NCBI RefSeq assembly: GCF_021283305.1
Contig: NZ_JAJSOK010000016.1
Location: forward strand, 62,001 to 126,000
DNA from: Pseudonocardia kujensis
GTDB lineage: Bacteria > Actinomycetota > Actinomycetes > Mycobacteriales > Pseudonocardiaceae
DNA length: 64,000 nt
Reading direction: 5' to 3'
Both the position numbers and the translations under genes were made by a program. This document shows, in pieces, positions 25,763-35,815 of this stretch. The notes under the pieces are model-generated. The model saw only the letters and a program-made list of their open reading frames with translations, did no database searches and was not told the origin of the DNA. Positions within the stretch are counted from its first letter, which is position 1, and each line of letters starts with the position of its first letter.

Positions 25763-26386
25763 TCAGACGTGCGGCAGCGGTGCCTCGAGCAGGGCCAGCG
25801 CGTACCGGGCGTGCTGCTCGGCGAGCTGTCCCCGGGAGAGCCGGCCGTCCGGTCGGTACCAGGTCGCGACGGCGTTGACCATGGACAGGATCGCGCGCGC
25901 GGCGTCGGCGGCGTGCGGCGTGCGGAACTCCCCGTGCGCCACGCCCTGCTCCACGATGGCGCCGAAGATCGCCTGCGTGCGGTCGCGGTCGGCCACGAGC
26001 CGCGCTCGGTCCTCGCCCTGCAGGTAGCGCACCTCGGCGGTGGAGACCAGCATCGCGAGCTGCTGGTCCACCACGAACCCGACGTAGGCGCGCACCGCCT
26101 CGCGCATCCGGGAGGTGGCGTCGTCGCCCGCGTCGGCGACCGCCCGCCGGACCCGCGCCTCGAGCTCGGTGTTGGCGTGCCGCAGCACCTCGGCGAGCAG
26201 GTGCGACTTCGAGGGGAAGTAGTTGTAGAGGTTCGACAGGCTGGTGCCGGCGCGTTTCGCGACGTCGCGCATCGAGGCGCCGTTGAACCCCTGCGCGCCG
26301 AACGCGGCCAGCGCGGCGTTGAGGATCGCGGCCTCGTTCCCGCGCCCCGTGTCGGCGACCAGGAGCACCGAGGAACGATCGTTCAT
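25763..26386 (-). CDS. TetR-family transcriptional regulator
   Basis: A 207-residue one-component repressor. The N-terminal helix-turn-helix reads AILNAALAAFGAQGFNGASMRDVAKRAGTSLSNLYNYFPSKSHLL. The C-terminal half is helical and variable, and binds an unknown ligand. The ATG lies 7 bases after TAGCCT (26399-26394), so the mRNA is probably leaderless. The operator GAACGATCGTTC (26373-26384) covers codons 2-5 of the gene itself. Matching sites before the MHS transporter and the MaoC-SCP2 operon suggest it controls both, probably induced by a CoA ester of the substrate. Confidence 0.88.
   Translation of the reverse strand: MNDRSSVLLVADTGRGNEAAILNAALAAFGAQGFNGASMRDVAKRAGTSLSNLYNYFPSKSHLLAEVLRHANTELEARVRRAVADAGDDATSRMREAVRAYVGFVVDQQLAMLVSTAEVRYLQGEDRARLVADRDRTQAIFGAIVEQGVAHGEFRTPHAADAARAILSMVNAVATWYRPDGRLSRGQLAEQHARYALALLEAPLPHV
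26373..26384. promoter_or_regulatory. TetR-type operator inside the tetR coding start
   Basis: A perfect 12-base palindrome, GAACGATCGTTC, identical to the core at the MHS promoter. It lies at about +3 to +14 of the predicted leaderless tetR transcript, which suits autorepression. Confidence 0.7.
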
Positions 26387-26455
26387 GTCGCCCAGGCTAG
26401 TGCAGTCCCGGCGCTTGACGACGGGTGCAGCCGGGTGGTTTCGTCGAACATGCAA

Positions 26456-26467
26456 GAACGTTCGTTC
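26456..26467. promoter_or_regulatory. TetR-type operator before the MaoC-SCP2 operon
   Basis: GAACGTTCGTTC differs from the other two sites by one central base and keeps both GAACG/CGTTC arms. It lies 42 bases upstream of the GTG at 26509, downstream of a TTGACG box (26415-26420). Confidence 0.65.
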
Positions 26468-26508
26468 GTGCCGCCGTCCGCACACCGTCGTCGACGAAGG
26501 GGGTTCGC

Positions 26509-27339
26509 GTGACGACCGACCAGGTCCTGCGACCCGACACCCGGACCGGGCCGGGCCGCCGGTTCGAGGAGTTCACGGTCGGGGAGCGCTTCACCAGCGC
26601 GCCCCGGACCGTCACCGCCGCCGACCTGGCGGAGTTCACCCGGCTCTCCGGTGACGACCACCCGTTGCACGCGGGGGCGGACGGGATCCTGCAGGGGCCG
26701 TTCGGCATCGCGGTGGCGATGGGCCTGTTGCAGGGCCTCGGTCTGCACGGGTCGGCGATCCGTGGGCTGCTGGACACGCACTGGAGCTACCGGCTGCCGG
26801 TGCGGGTCGGGGACACCCTCCGCCTGGAGATGACGGTGGTGCGCTGCCGCCGCACCCGCAAGGGCGACGCCGGGGTGGTGACCCGGCACATGCGGCTGGT
26901 CGACGAGCAGGGTCGCACCGTGCAGGAGGGCACCACGTCGGCGCTGGTCGACGCGGCCGGGCCGGGCCCGGACCCGGTGGGCCGGGCGTTCGGGACCGTC
27001 GCGTGGGGCGAGGCGCTGGTCGCCGCGCTGCCGCCGGCCTTCGCCGAGTCGCTGGCCACCTGGGACGGGGCGATCGGGCTGCGTGCCGGCGAGCACGAGG
27101 TGTGCCTGCGGGTCTACCGCGGCAAGGTCATCGAGGTGGCCGGGCGCGCGGCGCTGGGCCCGACCTTCACCGTCGAGGCCGACGAGCTGACCTGGACCGA
27201 GCTGGTCACGGCCCCGACCAACGAGTTCACCCGCTTCGCGATGTCCGGCCGGTTCGGCATGCGCGGCAACGGCTACGAGTACCTGCGTCTGACGAAGGCC
27301 CTGCACCTGATCGTCGACGCGGCCCGGGGGATCGCATGA
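26509..27339 (+). CDS. MaoC-like hydratase fused to SCP2-like sterol carrier domain
   Basis: A 276-residue two-domain protein. Residues 10-150 form a hot-dog (MaoC/R-hydratase) domain with VTAADLAEFTRLSGDDHPLHAG, which carries the hydratase-2 Asp/His pair. Residues 165-276 resemble an SCP2 lipid-carrier domain (ending AMSGRFGMRGNGYEYLRLTKALHLIVDAAR). This order recalls the hydratase-SCP2 end of eukaryotic peroxisomal multifunctional enzyme 2. It probably hydrates a hydrophobic enoyl-CoA. The GTG has GAAGGGGG 6 bases upstream. The stop overlaps the next gene by ATGA. The SCP2 assignment is from pattern only. Confidence 0.72.
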   Translation: MTTDQVLRPDTRTGPGRRFEEFTVGERFTSAPRTVTAADLAEFTRLSGDDHPLHAGADGILQGPFGIAVAMGLLQGLGLHGSAIRGLLDTHWSYRLPVRVGDTLRLEMTVVRCRRTRKGDAGVVTRHMRLVDEQGRTVQEGTTSALVDAAGPGPDPVGRAFGTVAWGEALVAALPPAFAESLATWDGAIGLRAGEHEVCLRVYRGKVIEVAGRAALGPTFTVEADELTWTELVTAPTNEFTRFAMSGRFGMRGNGYEYLRLTKALHLIVDAARGIA

Positions 27340-28145
27340 GGTACGTCGACATCGCGGGCGCGCTGGCGTTCGTCGAGGAGCACGGGCCGGGCGGGAACGC
27401 TCCCGTGCTGTGCCTGCACACCGCGGGGCAGAGCGGGGTGCAGTGGCGCCACGTCGCCCCGGCGCTGGCCGCCCGCGGCTTCCGGGTGGTGGTGCCGGAC
27501 CTGCCCGGGCACGGCCGGTCGGAGCCCGCGCCGGGTGGCCCGGTCACCGACCTGGGCGACTACGCCGCCTGGTGCCTCGAGCTGATCGACGCCCTGGGGT
27601 TGGACCGCCCGTACGTCGTCGGCTGCTCGATCGGCGGGAAGATCACCCTGGATCTGGCCGCGCGCGCGTCGGACCGGCTGGCGGGCGTCGTGGCGATGGC
27701 GGCGAACGCCTGGACCGGGGGCACGCCCTCGGAGCGCGGGCTGCGCCGCGAGCTGGCCGACGTCGCCGCCCCGAGCCGGACGGACCGGACCTACCTGGGG
27801 ACGCTCGCCGTCGTCGGGCGCTCGGTGCCGGCGGAGCGGGCGGAGCTGATCGCGACGATGCACCGGCGCGAGGACCCGGCGATCTCGAACTCGGACCTGA
27901 TCGGCTGGACGACCCACGACCTGCGCGAGCGCCTCGGCGGGGTCACCTGCCCGGCGCACCTCGTCGTCGGCGCCGACGACCTGTGGGTCCCGGCCGCCGG
28001 CACCGGGGCGGCGGCCGCGCTGATCCCCGGCGCGCGGTGCACGGTCCTCGACGGGATCGGGCACTATCCGATGGAGGAGATCGAGGGCTTCGACGGCGTG
28101 CTCGCGGGCTGGCTCGCGGAGCTCGGGAGCGAGGTGGCGGCATGA
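27336..28145 (+). CDS. Alpha/beta hydrolase
   Basis: A 269-residue alpha/beta-hydrolase-fold protein. It has the oxyanion segment LHTAGQSG, nucleophile Ser in GCSIGG (about 92), Asp in VVGADDLWVP (about 213) and His in DGIGHYPME (about 243). The family includes esterases, C-C hydrolases of ring-cleavage products and enol-lactonases. Overlaps with both flanking genes (ATGA each side) put it in one operon with the hydratase and CoA ligase, so it likely opens or de-esterifies a pathway intermediate. Specific substrate unknown. Confidence 0.85.
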   Translation: MRYVDIAGALAFVEEHGPGGNAPVLCLHTAGQSGVQWRHVAPALAARGFRVVVPDLPGHGRSEPAPGGPVTDLGDYAAWCLELIDALGLDRPYVVGCSIGGKITLDLAARASDRLAGVVAMAANAWTGGTPSERGLRRELADVAAPSRTDRTYLGTLAVVGRSVPAERAELIATMHRREDPAISNSDLIGWTTHDLRERLGGVTCPAHLVVGADDLWVPAAGTGAAAALIPGARCTVLDGIGHYPMEEIEGFDGVLAGWLAELGSEVAA

Positions 28146-29845
28146 GCGTGGTCGCGGACGGAGCGAACGGATCGGACGGATCGGACGAGGAGCGCGAGCC
28201 GCTCGTCGCCCCGCACCCCGTCTCGCCGCTCCCGGCGTCGGGCCCGGTGCCGCGGGACCTCCCGGACCTGCTCGGCCGGCTCGCCGCGCGCGACCCCGAC
28301 CCGGTCGTCGTGCTGGACAAGGGCCCGGCCGGCGAGCGGATCCCGGTGACCCGCGGCGAGCTGTGGCGGCGCACCGGCGCGCTGGCCGAGGAGCTGCGCA
28401 CCCGCGGGGTCGGCGCCGGAGACTGCGTCGCCGTGTGGATGCCCAACTGGAGCGACGCGCTGGCCTGGCAGTTCGGGGTCGCGGCCCGCGGGGCGCACGT
28501 CATCGGGATCAACACCCGGTACAACGTGGAGGAGGTCCGGCACGTCCTCGAGCGCGCCCGGCCGAAGCTCGTCGCCCTGGCCCACGACTTCCACGGGCTC
28601 GACCTGCTCGGCCGGCTGAAGGAGGCGATCGGCGACGGGCCCGCCCCGCCGGTCGCGGTCGTCGCCGGCCCGGGCCGGGAGGCACCGGACCCGGCGGGCG
28701 CCGACGTCGGCGGCGGCGCGTGGGTGCCGACCCTGACCGACGGCTCGATCGACGGCACGGTGCCCGGTTCGGACCCCGCGGACCTCGCCGTGGCGTTCAC
28801 GACGTCCGGCTCGACCGGCATGCCCAAGCTCGCGGCGCACTCCGCGAGCGGCGTGCTGGCGCACGCGGCCGCCGACGCCGCGACCCTCGGGATCGCCGAG
28901 GGCGACCCCGTGCTCTGCGCCCTGCCGCTCTCCGGGGTGTTCGGCTACCAGACGGCGATGGCCGCGCTGGCCGCCGGCGGGGTCTGCGTGTTCGCGCCGG
29001 TGTTCTCGGCCGACGCGGTGCTCGACGACATGGAGTCCCTCGGCGTCACGCACGTCGTCGGCGGCGACGACCTGGTGCTGCGGCTGGCCGAGGCGTGGCG
29101 GGAGCGCCCGCGCGACCTCTCGGCCTGGCGCTGGTGGGGCGTGGCGGACTTCCAGGGCCGCTCCCGCGAGCTGGCCGTCTGGGCGCGCGACGAGTTCGGC
29201 ACGCTCACCTCCGGGGTCTACGGCTCGTCGGAGCTGTTCGCGCTCACCTCCCACTGGCCGGACGACGAGCCGGAGCCGGGCCGCTGGGTCGGCGGCGGAC
29301 GCGTCGTCCACCCCGGCATCGAGGTGCGGGTGGCCGACCCGGTCACCGAGGAGGTGCTCGCCCCCGGCCACGAGGGCGAGCTGCAGTTCCGCGGGCCCAA
29401 CGTGGTCGACGCCTACCTGGGGGCCGAGGTCCCGGGCGCCTTCACCCGCGACGGCTGGTTCCACTCCGGCGACCTGGGCACGATCGTCGACGACGGGGTG
29501 TTCGCCTACGTCTGCCGGATGGGCGACGCCCTGCGGCTGCACGGCTTCCTCGTGGACCCCGCGGAGATCGAGGTCCGGCTGGCCGCCCACCCGGACGTGC
29601 ACACGGCGAAGGTCGTCGGCGTCCCGGACGCCTCGGGAGCCACGGTCGCGATCGGTTTCGTGGTGCCCGAGGAGGGCAGCGCGCCGGACCCGGCCGCGCT
29701 GCGGGCCTGGTGCGCCGAGGGGCTGGCCAAGTTCAAGGTGCCGGAGACGGTGCACGTCATCGAGACGATGCCGACGACCTCGGGGACCAACGGCACCAAG
29801 ATCCGCGCCGCCGCCCTGCGGGAGTGGGCGGCCGCCGCACGCTGA
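28142..29845 (+). CDS. AMP-forming acyl-CoA synthetase / CoA ligase
   Basis: A 567-residue ANL-family enzyme that adenylates a carboxylic acid and forms its CoA thioester. P-loop FTTSGSTGMPKLA (about 221), YGSSELF (A5), the ribose-binding Asp in FHSGDLG (about 444) and the catalytic Lys in TSGTNGTKIRAA (about 553) are visible. The first 30 residues are an acidic Gly/Ser/Asp tail. It ends the three-gene operon that begins at 26509. The divergent MHS transporter is the probable importer of the acid it activates. Aromatic or branched acids are plausible, but the binding pocket cannot be read here. Confidence 0.87.
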   Translation: MSVVADGANGSDGSDEEREPLVAPHPVSPLPASGPVPRDLPDLLGRLAARDPDPVVVLDKGPAGERIPVTRGELWRRTGALAEELRTRGVGAGDCVAVWMPNWSDALAWQFGVAARGAHVIGINTRYNVEEVRHVLERARPKLVALAHDFHGLDLLGRLKEAIGDGPAPPVAVVAGPGREAPDPAGADVGGGAWVPTLTDGSIDGTVPGSDPADLAVAFTTSGSTGMPKLAAHSASGVLAHAAADAATLGIAEGDPVLCALPLSGVFGYQTAMAALAAGGVCVFAPVFSADAVLDDMESLGVTHVVGGDDLVLRLAEAWRERPRDLSAWRWWGVADFQGRSRELAVWARDEFGTLTSGVYGSSELFALTSHWPDDEPEPGRWVGGGRVVHPGIEVRVADPVTEEVLAPGHEGELQFRGPNVVDAYLGAEVPGAFTRDGWFHSGDLGTIVDDGVFAYVCRMGDALRLHGFLVDPAEIEVRLAAHPDVHTAKVVGVPDASGATVAIGFVVPEEGSAPDPAALRAWCAEGLAKFKVPETVHVIETMPTTSGTNGTKIRAAALREWAAAAR

Positions 29846-32275
<2,430 letters not shown>

Positions 32276-32439
32276 CACGCGTCAGCACTTGGAGGGATCT
32301 CCCGGCCCGGCCGCGCGGACCCGCAGCGGCGGCCGACTAGGCTCGCGGCTTCCGCTCCCCGCACGGGCCTGACCGGTCGTCGCCCTGTCTCGTGCCGGCG
32401 TGGGGTGCGGTGCGGATCCTGGAGAAGGAGGAGGGCACG

Positions 32440-33162
32440 GTGCTGCAGGCGGTACTGAACGGTTCGCGTCCGGAGGACGCGCACCCGGCGCTGCCCGTCC
32501 TCGCCCGGCACCTCGCCCGCGACGCCCGCGCGGTCGCCCGCCTCGGCGTCGGCTCCGTGCACGTCCACCCGCGGGACCCGCTCGGCCACGAGACGATCGA
32601 CCCGGTCCACGTGGGCGACGCGGTGGCGCTGATCCGCCAGGAGGCCCCGGGCGTCGAGATCGGCGTGACCACGGGGCGGTGGATCCAGCCGGACCCGAAC
32701 CTGCGGATCGAGGCCGTGCTCAGCTGGGGCCGGCTCGGCCTGGGCAAGCCCGACGTCTGCTCGGTCAACGTCCACGAGAAGGGCTGGGTGGAGGTCTGCC
32801 GGGCGGCGGCGACGGTGGGCATCGGCGTCGAGCTCGGCGTGTGGACCAGCGGCGACGCCGTCACCCTGCGGCAGAGCGGCGTGCCGCCGAAGACCGTGCG
32901 CGTGCTCGCCGAGTCGACCGTGGTGTCGGACCCGGAGACCGCGGTCGCGGAGGCGGTCCGGATCGTGCGGGCGCTCGGCCAGCTCCCCGTGCCGGTGCTG
33001 CTGCACGGCGAGGAGGACGGCGCCTGGCCGGTGCTGGAGTACGCGCTGCGGATGGGCGTCGACACCCGGATCGGCTTCGAGGACGTCCTGGTCCGGCCGG
33101 ACGGCTGGCTCGCCACGGGCAACGACGACCTCGTCCGCGCCGCGCTCGCCATCCGCGTCTGA
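32440..33162 (+). CDS. BKACE-family (DUF849) protein
   Basis: A 240-residue TIM barrel related to beta-keto acid cleavage enzymes, which split a beta-keto acid with acetyl-CoA. It starts VLQAVLNGSRPEDAHPALPV and has the zinc-binding HVHPRD (about 46). A second group VNVHEKG and the late strand IGFEDVLVRPDGW are present. It is shorter than classical BKACE (about 270-300), like the short actinobacterial form. The GTG at 32440 has a strong ribosome-binding site (AAGGAGGAGG). An in-frame ATG-like start at 32392 would add 16 unconserved residues. Substrate unknown. Confidence 0.78.
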   Translation: MLQAVLNGSRPEDAHPALPVLARHLARDARAVARLGVGSVHVHPRDPLGHETIDPVHVGDAVALIRQEAPGVEIGVTTGRWIQPDPNLRIEAVLSWGRLGLGKPDVCSVNVHEKGWVEVCRAAATVGIGVELGVWTSGDAVTLRQSGVPPKTVRVLAESTVVSDPETAVAEAVRIVRALGQLPVPVLLHGEEDGAWPVLEYALRMGVDTRIGFEDVLVRPDGWLATGNDDLVRAALAIRV

Positions 33163-33177
33163 GCGGCGGCGAACGAC

Positions 33178-33199
33178 CGGGAAACCCCAGGGGTTCCCG
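33178..33199 (+). terminator. Hairpin after the BKACE-family gene
   Basis: CGGGAA(A)CCC pairs with GGG-TTCCCG through one bulged A, 16 bases after the stop. There is no T-run. It separates this gene from the ferredoxin-reductase promoter. Confidence 0.45.
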
Positions 33200-33302
33200 C
33201 CCGGACCGGGCTTCACTCCTGTCCGTCGAGGTTGTTGGTCGGGCAACAGAAACCGGCCGCACGCCGTGGCCGTGGTCGTGGTCGTGACCGATCCGTGATC
33301 TC

Positions 33303-33308
33303 TACCGT
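33303..33308 (+). promoter_or_regulatory. Leaderless -10 box for the reductase/desaturase operon
   Basis: TACCGT ends 7 bases before the ATG at 33316. About 60 bases further up, TGTTG and CAACA flank six bases (33233-33248), a weak dyad that might bind a regulator. Confidence 0.4.
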
Positions 33309-33315
33309 TGACGTC

Positions 33316-34404
33316 ATGAGCTCCGCAAGCCGGTTTCGGGACAGTCGCGTGGCCCGGCGCGTCCGTGCCGCCGCCGGGCTGCTGATCACGCCCTTGGTGC
33401 CCGACGACGTCCTGAGCACCCTGAACCCGCTGTGGTCGCGGTCCGCGCCGCGCGCCCGCGTGGTGAAGGTGGTGCGCGAGACCCCCGACACCACCACGCT
33501 CGTGCTGCGACCGGGCACCTCGTTCGCCCCGCACCGGCCCGGCCAGTACCTCGGGATCGGGCTGCAGGTCGCGGGCGTCTGGCACTGGCGGACCTACTCG
33601 GTCACCTCACGGCCGGGCGATCCGCTGCTGTCGGTCGCGGTCACCGCGGTCCCCGGCGGCGTCCTGTCCGGCCGCCTCGCCCACGACACCCCCGTCGGCA
33701 CCGTCGTCGGGCTCGGCCCGGCGGCGGGGGAGTTCACGCTCCCCGAGCCGACGCCGGAGAAGCTGCTGTTCGTCACCGCCGGCAGCGGCATCACGCCCGT
33801 GATGGGCATGCTGCGCGCGCTCGCCCCGGCCGACCTGTGCGGCGCGGTCCTGGTCCACTGCGACCGCACGCCCGCCGACGTCGTGTTCGGGCCGGAGCTG
33901 CGCGGGCTGGCCGCGCGGACCGGGCTGCGCCTCGTCGAGCGGCACACGGCCGGGCAGGGCCGGCTCACCCCCGACGCCCTCGCCGACGCCGTGCCGGACT
34001 GGGCCGTCCGCGAGACCTGGGCCTGCGGGCCCGCTGGGTTCCTCGACACCCTCGCCACGCACTGGGAGCGGGCGGGCGACCCGGAACTGCTGCACGTCGA
34101 GCGGTTCGCCCCGAAGCGCGTCGGGAGCGCGGCCGGCACCGGCGGACGGATCACCTTCGCCACCAGCGGTCTCGTCGCCGACGCGGAGCCCGACACCCCC
34201 GTCCTGCTGGCCGGCGAGGCCGCCGGCGCCCTGCTGCCGAACGGCTGCCGGATGGGCATCTGCCACACCTGCGTCGGCAAGCTGCAGGCCGGCGCCGTCC
34301 GCGATCTGCAGTCCGGCGAGGTGATCGACGCCGCCGACCAGCCCGGCCGGCCCGTCCGCACCTGCGTCTCCGCTCCCAGCGGCGACATCACCCTCGACCT
34401 GTAG
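33316..34404 (+). CDS. Flavodoxin/ferredoxin-type oxidoreductase, desaturase partner (Rv3230c-like)
   Basis: A 362-residue electron-transfer protein with three domains. An FAD-binding barrel (RTYSVTS at about 95) is followed by an NAD(P)H domain (VTAGSGITPVMGML, ACGPAGF) and a plant-type 2Fe-2S ferredoxin. The ferredoxin cysteines appear in NGCRMGICHTCVGKL and RTCVS. It resembles Rv3230c, which supplies electrons to the DesA3 stearoyl-CoA desaturase. The next gene is exactly such a desaturase, 57 bases downstream, so the two form a complete delta-9 desaturation system. Confidence 0.9.
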   Translation: MSSASRFRDSRVARRVRAAAGLLITPLVPDDVLSTLNPLWSRSAPRARVVKVVRETPDTTTLVLRPGTSFAPHRPGQYLGIGLQVAGVWHWRTYSVTSRPGDPLLSVAVTAVPGGVLSGRLAHDTPVGTVVGLGPAAGEFTLPEPTPEKLLFVTAGSGITPVMGMLRALAPADLCGAVLVHCDRTPADVVFGPELRGLAARTGLRLVERHTAGQGRLTPDALADAVPDWAVRETWACGPAGFLDTLATHWERAGDPELLHVERFAPKRVGSAAGTGGRITFATSGLVADAEPDTPVLLAGEAAGALLPNGCRMGICHTCVGKLQAGAVRDLQSGEVIDAADQPGRPVRTCVSAPSGDITLDL

Positions 34405-34461
34405 ACGTGGGCGCGCCCCACCCCTGCGACTCACGACCCCGCTGAGCTGGAGAGACACCGC

Positions 34462-35667
34462 ATGCTTCGTCGCGACACCCGGACCACCCTCGAGATCGTC
34501 CCCGGGACCGGGGAGGAGAAGGTCTCCGCCGCCGCGCACCTCACGGCCGAACAGGTCGAGGCGCTCGGCGCGGAGCTCGACGCGATCCGCGAGGAGGTCG
34601 TCGCCTCCCGCGGCGAACGCGACGCGCGCTACATCCACGCGGTGATCCGTGCCCAGCGCGGGCTGGAGTTCGGCGGCCGCGCCCTGCTGCTGTTCTCGAA
34701 GTTCCCGCCGGCCTGGATCGCCGGCACGGCCGCGCTGTCGGTCGCGAAGATCCTCGAGAACATGGAGCTCGGGCACAACATCCTGCACGGCCAGTGGGAC
34801 TGGATGCGGGACCCGAAGATCCACTCGACGACCTGGGACTGGGACCACGTCGACCCGGCCGAGTTCTGGAAGCGCTCGCACAACTACGAGCACCACACCT
34901 TCACCAACATCCGGGGCAAGGACCGCGACCTCGGCTACACGGTCATGCGGATCACGCCGGAGGAGGAGTGGCGGCCCACGCACCTGCTGCAGCCGCTCAC
35001 GAACGTCGGGTTGTCGCTGATCTTCGAGTACGGGATCGCGCTCTACGACATCGAGACCGACAAGATCAAGAGCGGCGAGAAGTCCTGGGCCGAGGCCAAG
35101 CCGCAGATTGCCGCCACGTTCCGGAAGATCGGCAAGCAGGCGGCCAAGGACTACGTCCTGTTCCCGCTGCTCTCCGGCCCGTCGGCGCTGTCGACGCTCG
35201 TCGCGAACCTCACCGCCAACACGGTGCGCAACGTCTGGTCGCACGCGGTGATCTTCTGCGGCCACTTCCCGGACGGCACCGAGACCTTCGAGGAGGAGCG
35301 ACTCGAGGGCGAGACCCAGGGCGAGTGGTACATCCGGCAGATGCTGGGCTCGGCCAACCTGACCGGCAGCAAGGCGATGCACCTGATGACCGGCAACCTG
35401 TCGCACCAGATCGAGCACCACCTCTTCCCCGACCTGCCCAGCAACCGCTACGCCGAGATCGCGCCGCGTGTGCGGGACATCTGCGAGCGCTACGGCCTGC
35501 CGTACAACGCGGGGCCGCTGCCCAAGCAGTACGCGAAGGTGTGGCGCAAGATCCTCCGGCTGGCCTTCCCCGGCGGCCACGAGCGCTACGGTGCGGCGAA
35601 GCCCACCCCGCGCAGCCGGATCGGGAAGGCGGTCCGCCGCGTCGCCCCCGCCCGCCTCGCCGCTTGA
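34462..35667 (+). CDS. Membrane fatty-acyl-CoA desaturase (DesA3-like)
   Basis: A di-iron integral-membrane desaturase of 401 residues. The three histidine boxes are HNILHG (about 103), HNYEHH (about 144) and HQIEHH (about 314), with hydrophobic segments around LLLFSKFPPAWIAGTAALSVA and SLIFEYGIALY. It probably introduces a cis double bond into stearoyl- or palmitoyl-CoA for membrane lipid, with electrons from the preceding reductase. GGAGAG lies 9 bases before the ATG. The stop is followed at once by an array of palindromes. Confidence 0.9.
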   Translation: MLRRDTRTTLEIVPGTGEEKVSAAAHLTAEQVEALGAELDAIREEVVASRGERDARYIHAVIRAQRGLEFGGRALLLFSKFPPAWIAGTAALSVAKILENMELGHNILHGQWDWMRDPKIHSTTWDWDHVDPAEFWKRSHNYEHHTFTNIRGKDRDLGYTVMRITPEEEWRPTHLLQPLTNVGLSLIFEYGIALYDIETDKIKSGEKSWAEAKPQIAATFRKIGKQAAKDYVLFPLLSGPSALSTLVANLTANTVRNVWSHAVIFCGHFPDGTETFEEERLEGETQGEWYIRQMLGSANLTGSKAMHLMTGNLSHQIEHHLFPDLPSNRYAEIAPRVRDICERYGLPYNAGPLPKQYAKVWRKILRLAFPGGHERYGAAKPTPRSRIGKAVRRVAPARLAA

Positions 35668-35671
35668 CCTC

Positions 35672-35815
35672 GCAGTATGGAACCATAACGCGATTTTCCG
35701 GCCAAGTCTCCCGCGTTATGGTTCCATAACGCGGCTTCGACGCCTGGAATCGCGCGTTATGGTTCCATAGTGCGGATTCGGCCGCTGGAATTGCGCGTTA
35801 TGGTTCCGGAGTGCG
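35672..35815. repeat. Array 1 of 41-base-spaced palindromes
   Basis: Four copies of a palindrome of the form GCGTTATGGTTCCATAACGC fill the gap between two convergent stops (desaturase 35667, PucR-type 35818). Copy centres are at 35681.5, 35722.5, 35763.5 and 35804.5, exactly 41 bases apart. Copy 2 is a perfect 24-base dyad (35711-35734). Copies 1 and 3 have one degenerate arm and copy 4 has lost most of its right arm. The spacers share a CTGGAAT element before copies 3 and 4. The unit is AT-rich compared with its surroundings. Confidence 0.93.

Noticed and set aside
33233..33248. TGTTG-N6-CAACA as a firm operator of the desaturase operon
   Set aside because: Arms are only five bases and no second copy or matching regulator was found in the window. 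It is mentioned only as a weak dyad.
35672..35815. CRISPR array interpretation of the 41-base-period repeats
   Set aside because: The repeated part is a 20-24-base palindrome with degenerate copies, spacers are about 20 bases and partly similar to one another, only four copies exist and no cas gene is near.
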